64,000 nt of DNA from assembly GCF_004027225.2 (NCBI RefSeq), contig NC_044296.2:5141943-5205942 (forward strand). The letters run 5' to 3'. Source of the stretch: Strigops habroptila (lineage: Eukaryota > Chordata > Aves > Psittaciformes > Psittacidae). A program made the translations under genes and the position numbers. The notes under the pieces were generated by a model, which saw only the letters and a program-made list of their open reading frames with translations, was not told the DNA's origin and searched no databases. This document shows positions 56,727 to 64,000 of the stretch, in pieces; the stretch's first letter is position 1, and every line of letters begins with the position of its first letter.

Positions 56727-57932
56727 ATGGAGAGAGAAGAGAATGAGACCCTGCCCAGTGAGGTGGAGGAGATGAGTGGAAGAGGTGAGTTTTCAGAAGG
56801 GAAAAGGAGGGGGAACTGTCCTCTGTTGAGGAGAAAAATGCATCCTGCTTCTTTGTGGAAGATCTATTTAGGATCAGAGCACGTGGGGCTTGTCCCAGCC
56901 TGGGTTTGCCATGGGGTTGAGACTTGGTGGCTGCAACACCCCACAGCTGAATTCCTCATGCTTATATGTAGACCCACCACCAACACCAAAGACACCTGAG
57001 CTGCATCTTTGGCTTTCTCCATTTCCTACAGGAAAAAATGGGAATTTGGGGCTGTGAGTTTTGGGGTAATGTTGTCCACAGTCTGCACTAGTTTGTGCCC
57101 AGGTGCGCAGCACTAGAGACACCCAAGTTCAGGTCCACGTATCTACAGGGCAGATGTGCACCCATCCACTCAGGTGCACCCTCCTCCAGGACACCGAGGT
57201 CTCCTTGGCCAGGGATTGCATGGAAGCTCCTGGATCAGGAGCAGGATCAGGGCACCACTGAGGCTGGGGCAGTCCAGCATTTGTGGGTTTCCCACCCCAC
57301 GCTGGACATCTCTGGCAAGGGGAAAGAAATCGCTGTGTCTCTTCTCTTGCTGGGGTGGATGCAGCCCCTGGGGCTGCCTGTCCTGAGCATCTTCTCCTCC
57401 TCTGTCCCCAGCCAACGTGACCCTGGACCTGGACACCGCCAACCCCTTCCTCATCCTGGCTGGTGACCAGCGAGGCGTGGGCCGTGGGGACGAGTGGACC
57501 TCGGTGCCCGACAGCGCCGAGCGGTTCGACACGGAGCCGTGTGTGCTGGGCAGCCAGGGCTTCGCGATGGGGAGGCACTGCTGGGCCGTGGAGGTGGCCG
57601 AGGGGGGCGACTGGTGGGCTCTGGGGGTGGCCCGGGAGTCTGTCAGGAGGAAAGGGGTCCTCAGCTTTACCCCCCAGGAGGGCATCTGGGCCGTGGGGCA
57701 GTGGTTTGGACAATACTATGCTTTCACTGAGCCTGACTGGACTCCCCTGCACCTCCCCTGCCTCCCCAGGGCCATCCAGGTCTGCCTGGACTTCACGGAC
57801 AGGCAGGTGGCATTTGCTGATGCTGAAAACAAAGCCCCAGTCTTCGCTTTCTGCCTGGATCCGTGTCCTGGGGAGAAGCTACGCCCCTGGCTCTGGGTGG
57901 GGATGGGCTCCTGGCTCCAGCTGTGTCCCTGA
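56727..57932 (+). CDS. PRY-SPRY (B30.2) domain protein, TRIM/butyrophilin-like
   Basis: B30.2 domains are ligand-recognition modules at the C-terminus of TRIM ligases, butyrophilins and relatives. The model has exon 56727-56784 (or a longer upstream exon) joined to 57412-57932; phases match (1/1) and the total is 579 bases, 192 residues. The Met at 56727 has a good context (AGGATGG) and lies right after an acceptor-like CCAG. The last exon holds a full PRY-SPRY: NVTLDLDTANPFLI, a GRHCWAVEV core, WWALGVARESV, GIWAV, and IQVCLDFTDRQVAFADA. No RING, B-box, coiled coil, Ig or membrane segment was found upstream. It may be a SPRY-only gene, the end of a TRIM-like gene with exons I missed, or a relic. 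The B30.2 call is firm; the gene model is not. Confidence 0.7.
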
Positions 57933-58261
57933 CGTGGATGAGTGCATGTGGAGGACCAGAGAGGAGAACACCATCGTGTGGGTCTTGGTGCTGGGAACTG
58001 AGAGGACCCCGTGTCCTGCCAGCTTCTTCTCACATGGTTCCTCTGGCCACCAAGTGGGAGGACCAGCAGGTCTTGGAGATGGGCACCACCATCCCTTCCA
58101 GCCCGCATCCGGGACTGCAGAGATTTGATGAAGGATGAGCTTGGTGCCAGGCAGCCCAGGACAGAGAAGTGGCATTGAGTGGTCTGTACAAGGCCATGAG
58201 CAATCCAGCAGTTTCAGGCCCCTCTGCAGGTGCCTCTGGCTCTTTTCAATTAAGCTTAATC

Positions 58262-58267
58262 ATTAAA
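58262..58267 (+). terminator. Possible poly(A) signal, SPRY gene
   Basis: ATTAAA variant about 330 bases after the stop codon; it is the best candidate I see before the CR1 copy at 58536. Confidence 0.35.
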
Positions 58268-58535
58268 TTAAGAAAACCCCAAACCCAGCTGGATGCTGGA
58301 GCTCCTGATAACAGTTATCTCCTCCATACATCCGAAGCCTCTCCTTACTTCCAGTTCTAACACGTGCATTAAGCCCATTTCTTACAGCAGAACACTGGTA
58401 AAAGCTATGGGGACAGCCAAAGAAGTTAAGGAAGGAATTGAGAAGTGTCAGAAGTCACAGGCCAGGCATTCCCACAGAGCTGCTGTGCCCCGATCTCCCC
58501 CCATCAAGGCCTCACTTTCCTCACACAGGGTAGAC

Positions 58536-58930
58536 TAAACTACACTAGTTCAGGTGGAAGGGACCTACAGCAGTCATCTAGTCCAACTGCTTGACCACTC
58601 CAGGGCTGATCAAAAGAAGCACGTTATTAAGTGTATTGTCCAAATGCCTCTTCAGCACTGACAGGTTTGGGGCATCAACCACCCCTCTCGGAAGCCTGTG
58701 CCAGTGTTTGAACACCTCAGCAAAGAGACGCTTCCTAATGTCAAGTCTGAACCTCCCTTGGTGCAGCTCTGAACCATTCCCAGGTGTCCTGTCCTGGAGG
58801 AGAGATCAGCACCCCCCTCTCCATGTCCCCTCCTCAGGAAGCTGCGAAGAGCAACAAGGTCCCCCTCAGCGTCCCTTTCTCCAACCAAGACAAGCCCAGA
58901 GTGCTCAGCCAGGCCCTTCTGCTGCAGGTC
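58536..58930 (-). repeat. CR1 LINE 3' fragment, older subfamily
   Basis: Antisense sequence from GTTCAGGTGGAAGGGACCTAC through TCATCTAGTCCAACTGC, TTGGGGCATCAACCACC and CCAGTGTTTGAACACCTCAG follows an older CR1 subfamily. It is well diverged from the main copies. Confidence 0.88.
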
Positions 58931-59310
58931 TGCTCCAGAACACCAGCATTTGGGGAAGTGACACTCAAAGGACATGGGACTGCAGGAGGTGTTGGGGCTC
59001 CCCATCACACCATGGTAAAGGGACTGCTGGATGCCTGGGTCTCTGCCCTGAGGAGTGTTATATATCCACCCTGGGTGGGCATCCTGCCCCACGTCACCCT
59101 GGTGCTGGCCCTGGGTGGCTTTTGGAGCCACCTGCACAGTGTGTCCAGCTTCAGCTCAACTGTGAAAGCTTCTGCCCGCTCTGCTGGGGCAGGGCTGGAA
59201 ATCTGCCCACAGCACCCCAGGAAGGCAGCACATGGGGCTCACCATCAGCCCGGCTTCCCGAGGCCCCTCCATCCCCAGTAACTACACAACAGCCCAAGGT
59301 TTGTCTCACT

Positions 59311-59316
59311 TTTATT
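59311..59316 (-). terminator. MARCHF2: Poly(A) signal, MARCHF2
   Basis: TTTATT on the plus strand gives AATAAA on the minus strand, about 2.4 kb past the MARCHF2 stop codon. It is the first strong candidate after a stretch that otherwise looks like 3' UTR. Confidence 0.55.
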
Positions 59317-61742
59317 GACTCAATTGCACAGCCCGTTTCCCCACGACACTGGAACATGGCAGGTCAGAGACACTGATTTCCCACATCCATGAGCTGAACA
59401 TCTCCTCTGGGAAGGAGGAGAAGACCCCAAGAGTTGCTGTTGGGTTTTGCAGGGGCACATGCAACAACTCCAATTATTGGCAACTATGATAAAGATGACG
59501 AAGCTGCAAGTGAAGCCATGGCCATGCAGCAGCACAGGGCCAGGCCCCTGCTGCCCCCAGCCAGGGACTCTGGCTTTCACAGTTGCATGTTTGGAACCAC
59601 AGTGAGTGGATCACAGTGACCCACGGTGAGAAACACTGGCTCCGTTAAGTCCTTACGAGGGGAACGTGGTCTGGGAGTGCACATCCTTCATTACCTGCCA
59701 GAACTAGACATGGTGCAAGACCAAGCTCCTGGGAAGTAGCCAGGGCTGGGAAGTGAAACTAAACCCCCACGTTTCTCTTCACTGGGAATGCCCTGGTGCC
59801 ACGGGGTTTGTTGGGGAGCTGCTGAAGGAAGGAGCACCCAGGACAAGGCACAGAGCAGTGGTGCAGCTCCACTGCCAAAGGGTGGTGTGTGTGGAGGTGG
59901 GAGCTCCACTGCACAAGCCAATTTGAAGCAGGATGCTGCTACTGTGCAGGGACTGTAACTGCAGCTGGGTTGACGAGGTCCCACTGCACTAGAAACCTCC
60001 AGGAGCACTGGGGGCCAACTCATCCCTGCGTGACATGGAAAAGGGAAGGGGCCACGAGTATGTGGCAGAAGGAAAGAGATGGGCAGGGAGGGTGGCAGAG
60101 AGGAGATGCACAGCCTGGCTGTGGCAGCAGACATCCACCCTGTGATCAAACAAGACCCTCATGCTCAGAACAGACACCAGCTCGGACCAGCCCAAAGCTG
60201 GGCAGAAAAGCTGCTGCCAGATGTGCTGGGAGATCACTGAGTTGCATTAGAAACCTGGGACAGGAGATGGAGAAGAAGAGCAGATGCAGAGCAGGCCCCA
60301 GGGCTGGAGTAATCCTGTTGGAAAAGAGAGGACACTGGTCCCTGCTACTTGTGCCACCAGTGACTTCCAGCCCAGGGAATACGTAAGGAAAAGCATCCTG
60401 CTTTGCAGCTAGAGAGGAGGAGGAATGGGATGTGGTGCTTTGAATTCAAGAAATGACAGGTCTCCATCTAGCAGGGCACTGGACTGACCCACTTGTGTCC
60501 AGCAAAGGAGCAGGGGGACATAGTGTGTGACTGCCACCACCCACTGAAGGACATGGGCACCTTGGAGCCTGCCTCCTCCCTGCTCTCTTGGGGTGTTTCA
60601 CTAGAGGACACATAACAGGCAGAGCACTTCCAGGGATGATCCCAATGACAGCAGCTCCTCCAGCTGCTGCTGAGGAATGTGCAAATGAAGCACAGAGACA
60701 GCCAAGACCACCCGCATCCTGCCAAGCAGCTGCAGTGACGGCCTGTCCCGTGAGGGGTGTGTGTAACCAGCACTACGAGAGGTCCAGCCTCAAGGTGGTG
60801 AAAGGACATCAGCAAACAGAGACTCCAACTTGCCTCTTTTGGGGTCAGGAAAGCTCCTTTTGGAATCTTCAAAGCAGAAGGCAATGATGGGTTTAGCACG
60901 TACGAGCCACCACTTTTCACCCTCAGACCCTCCATGTACCTTTGCCAGACACAGCAAGAGCTGAGGGCATCCAAGTCCTGGGGATGAGCCAAGATCCACA
61001 AGGAAAGTGTTCTGTGAGATCACGTCTGCACAGGAAGAGCTTTTCTCACTTTGAAACGTGTTGTGAAATTCTCAGAATTCCAGTACTTTCCAATACAAAC
61101 CGGCTCCGCTCAGAATCACGTCATTTTACTCCTTCTGGGATTACAGTAACTCTTAAAACCACACAACTTTCTAGAATGGACAGAAACACCACGACAGAGA
61201 CCAGAGGAATGGGAAAGGCTGCTGCAGGATTATCAAAGCCAACTTAGTGCAAAGGAGAAGGGGACTTTGAAGAACATTGATGAAAAGTGGTGTTCTTTGT
61301 ATGCTCACTTGGAGAAAAGGCATAGATTTAACCTCTGAATGAGATCAGGCTGCCAGCTTCTAGAACTGAAGCTTAGAACAACACAAAAGGACTAAGACAC
61401 AATATGCATGGCCATTAAAAAATAATATTATATATAGAGATATATATATAGAGAGGGAGATATTTTCCACGTATGGTATTTAGTTATAGAAAGTGTCCCT
61501 GCAGACAGGCATGTTCTACCATCTGGCTCTTTCGGGCCATTTCACATGCCAGCGCTCAATTCTCTGTCTGTTTGCCATGGTATAAAGTACACGCTGACTG
61601 CAAAGTCCTCTGGGTGGGATGATTGTTTCCGAGGGCCTCCACGGTCACCACGTTTCCTGTGTGCACGTGGGGACACCCGACCCCCCTCGCTCGTGCCAGC
61701 CCTGAAGGGCTGCCCCGGCCCCAGCAGCCAGGTAGGACGGGC
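59317..61742 (-). other. MARCHF2: Probable long 3' UTR of MARCHF2
   Basis: Non-coding sequence between the stop codon and the AATAAA at 59311, without CR1 copies, which is unusual for this window and fits exonic sequence. It holds an AT/AG simple repeat at 61421-61460. The extent is inferred from the poly(A) signal. Confidence 0.5.
61421..61460 (+). repeat. AT/AG-rich simple repeat
   Basis: AATAATATTATATATAGAGA followed by TATATATATAGAGAGGGAGA. In the antisense direction it would be a U/C/A-rich stretch of the MARCHF2 3' UTR, about 280 bases after the stop codon. Confidence 0.75.
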
Positions 61743-61901
61743 TCACACGGTGGTTTCATCCGCGGTCTTTTTCATGAGCTTGGCGGAGAGGAAGGAGTGG
61801 GGCACGGGGTGAGGGCTCCGCGAGGATGGGAGCATCAAACGGACTTTCTGGTTGGTCCTTCGCCACTCCGAGTACAGCTGACAGTGGTACCGGAACGAGA
61901 C
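61743..61901 (-). CDS. MARCHF2: MARCHF2 last coding exon (RING-CH membrane E3 ubiquitin ligase), partial gene
   Basis: MARCHF2 is a RING-CH ubiquitin ligase with two membrane spans in endosomes and ER; it turns over membrane proteins and binds syntaxin-6 and PDZ scaffolds such as DLG1. This exon encodes the last 52 residues: [20 protein letters not shown], right after the second membrane span, then a less conserved stretch and a C-terminal TADETTV. The first part is almost the human MARCHF2 sequence; MARCHF3 differs (HCRLYNEW, KETVV end). The acceptor is good on the minus strand (TTGTCCTCCCCAG/GTC). The final ETTV is a class I PDZ ligand, ETPV in human. RING-CH and membrane exons are not seen up to position 64000, so the rest of the gene lies beyond the window. 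Confidence 0.92.
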   Translation of the reverse strand, partial: VSFRYHCQLYSEWRRTNQKVRLMLPSSRSPHPVPHSFLSAKLMKKTADETTV

Positions 61902-62048
61902 CTGGGGAGGACAACGTGGCAGGATGGTCACCAAACCCCGGTCCCGGGGCTGGAGCTGTAGAGACACAGTCACCCATCCACTCTCTGTGTATTCCTTGCC
62001 AATCCATCAGCATCCCCAGCCAAAGGAGGCAGCACTGAAACGGTTTTC

Positions 62049-62655
62049 ATAGAATCATGGAATTTGGGTTGGAAGGGACCTTAAAGCTCCTCCAGCTCCA
62101 ACCCCTGCCACGGGCAGGGACACCTTCCACTGGAGCAGGTTGCTCCAAGCCCCTGTGTCCAACCTGGCCTTGAACACTGCCAGGGATGGGGCAGCCACAG
62201 CTTCTCTGGGCACCCTGTGCCAGCGCCTCAGCACCCTCACAGGGAAAAGCTTCTGCCTCAGAGCTCATCTCAATCTCCCCTCTGGCAGGTTAAAGCCATT
62301 CCCCTTGGCCTGTCCCTCCATTCCTTGTCCAAAGCCCCTCTCCAGGTTTCCTGGAGCCCCTTTAGGCCCTGGAGCTGCTCTAAGGTCTCCCCTTCAGGAG
62401 CCTTCTCTTCTCCAGGCTGCCCCAGCCCAGCTCTCTCAGCCTGGCTCCAGAGCAGAGCTGCTCCAGCCCTCGCAGCAGCTCCGGGGCCTCCTCTGGCCTC
62501 GCTCCAGCAGCTCCACGTCCCTCTTGTGCTGTTGCCCCAGAGCTGGATCAGGGCTGCAGGGGGGGCTCCCCAGAGCGCAGCAGAGGGGCAGGATCCCCTC
62601 CCTGAGCTGCTGCTCACGCTCTGGGGGTGCTCCCAGCACACAGTGGGGGGGTCTG
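62049..62655 (-). repeat. CR1 LINE, 5'-truncated copy (3' end)
   Basis: Antisense copy of about 605 bases from CATAGAATCATGGAATTTGG to the GGTGCTCCCAGCACACAG block. It is the inverted partner of the copy at 346-944 and carries the GGGCACCCTGTGCC diagnostic block. It lies in the last intron of MARCHF2, in sense with that gene. Confidence 0.93.
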
Positions 62656-64000
62656 CGCTGCAAGTTTTGGGCTCTCCATGTCCCAAGCCTTTGATGAGGA
62701 ATCAAAGAATTCCTGATAACACCTATGGTAACACACCCATAGGGGCTTTCTGGGCAGCACCAGGACAGAGGGACAGAGTTTGGGTACCAGGCTGCTGAGA
62801 TGTGGCAGGGAGGAACCGCAGCTTCACCCTGGCCACGGGCTGAAGTGAGCACCTTGTCTGGGCAAAACAAGGGGTTCTCAATAGGACCATCCTCGTGTCT
62901 GAATCCAACCAGCCTCCTCCCATCTCACAGATCCTGGTAGATCTTCTCTGCCCTTTGCAAACTTCTCTCCTTGATCTGTAACAACAGGACAGTGGTTGGA
63001 CTCACTTGGCCAGGAGAGAATGCAAAGACTCAAGGGAGCTGAAGGAGAGGCTGCAGTTCTAGAGCAGCCCTGCAAGGGGGAGCTTCGAGCTGTGCTTCCC
63101 CAGCAGGCGGGCTCCTCCCTGTGTCCTTTTGCAATCCTTAGCACCACTACAGATTGTCTCACAGCTCCTGCTGGCTCCTTAGCTTTGAAATGAAACTTTT
63201 CTAGAGTTTCTGGAGGAAGGAACAAAACGAGCATGTCTTTCCCTCCTATTTATTTTCCTTCAAATTATGAGCAAGAGAATTAAATCCTGAATCCAGTCAG
63301 CAACTCGTCGAAACCAAGCTTTCATCCTTCGTAAGAGTACAGGAAACATTTGCCTAGCAAGTAGGAAGTATATCTGACAAGGAAAAGGCAGTATTCCTAT
63401 TACTTTGGGACAGGTCTCGGATACCTGCTATGAGAAATGAAGCTGCACCACAGCATCAAGGTAATTTAGCTCATTCATCTGTGCACTCCCCTTTTTCCTG
63501 TTGTGGAGGGACAACTGTGGGAATAAGGTTGTTTGCTCATAAGCAAGAAGCAAAAGCACCTCCAACCTTCAGAGACAGCGTGTGAAGGGGGAGTTAATGG
63601 TGCAAAGCTCAAGGAAAGCTCCTGCTCCGCAGGCAGGAGCTGCAGCCTTGGCCACAGCCTCTCACAATCCTCACACAGACACACAACAGCTCCTTGTGCT
63701 GCACAGCCCATGGTGGCACAGGAAGAGCTGCAGCTGAATATGGTAAATGTGAATAAAGGGGCTTCATTTCATGGCCTTCTCTGCTCAAGGGAATGTGAAG
63801 CTCAGCAGAACTAGAGCCATTTTAGTCAGGACTTATTAATTCATAAAAAAACCCCAATTTTTCCATTTCAGCCAGATTTCCAGCTCCTCCAGAGCAGTCC
63901 TGGGACACAGAACACAGGAGCACTTCCCCTTAAGGTTTCCAATTTTAGCTTCGCTTTCACAGAAATGAACCTCATGCAGCATGTACATGAGATGTCCCTC
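62656..64000. other. Right-edge sequence, probable MARCHF2 intron
   Basis: No exon with RING-CH or membrane-span features is visible on the minus strand, and nothing on the plus strand. An intron of MARCHF2 is the simplest reading. Confidence 0.5.

Noticed and set aside
346-62655. A large inverted duplication suggested by matching sequences at both ends of the window
   Set aside because: The match stops at the CR1 ends; they are two independent insertions of the same family in opposite orientation.
1-64000. CRISPR arrays, bacterial operons, tRNA or rRNA genes
   Set aside because: The window is vertebrate nuclear DNA; no such structures were seen.

Overview
The window reads as a bird microchromosome segment. 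Many copies of one CR1 LINE family carry the avian 3' end (TTCTATGATTC-like). Genes are compact and begin in CpG islands. The gene set fits a region related to human 19p13 (RANBP3, NDUFA11, MARCHF2), the equivalent of chicken chromosome 28. I cannot name the species; the abundance of similar CR1 copies suggests a lineage with fairly recent CR1 activity.

Layout. 1-9,000 is gene-free as far as I can see and holds CR1 copies. 9,298-38,250 is RANBP3 (+): 17 coding exons whose splice phases all join, giving a 513-residue protein, with CR1 copies in the introns. 38,250-41,000 is an apparently empty spacer. 41,743-43,718 is NDUFA11 (+): four coding exons, 136 residues, with CR1 copies upstream, inside intron 2 and downstream. 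46,537-50,166 is a kelch-like gene (+, KLHL33-like): four coding exons, 734 residues, with two BTB-type units in tandem and decayed minisatellites around its exons. 51,509-53,856 is GP1BA (-): the intronless coding exon of the platelet/thrombocyte von Willebrand factor receptor alpha chain, 661 residues. 56,727-57,932 is a small PRY-SPRY (B30.2) gene (+) of the TRIM/butyrophilin kind. 59,311-61,901 is the last exon and long 3' UTR of MARCHF2 (-), whose other exons lie beyond the right edge. The final 2 kb hold another CR1 and no recognisable exon.

The genes do not form one pathway: nuclear export (RANBP3), respiratory complex I (NDUFA11), a probable CUL3 adaptor (kelch), thrombocyte adhesion (GP1BA), a B30.2 recognition domain, and a membrane RING-CH ubiquitin ligase (MARCHF2). 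RANBP3 and NDUFA11 run in the same direction. The kelch gene and GP1BA converge, as do the SPRY gene and MARCHF2.

The most notable observations are two ITIM-like tyrosine motifs and a triplicated short motif in the cytoplasmic tail of GP1BA, inverted CR1 pairs flanking RANBP3 exons, a SPRY-only gene model, tandem BTB units in the kelch gene, and two co-existing CR1 source lineages told apart by one diagnostic block. I found no clear case of a wholly new system.
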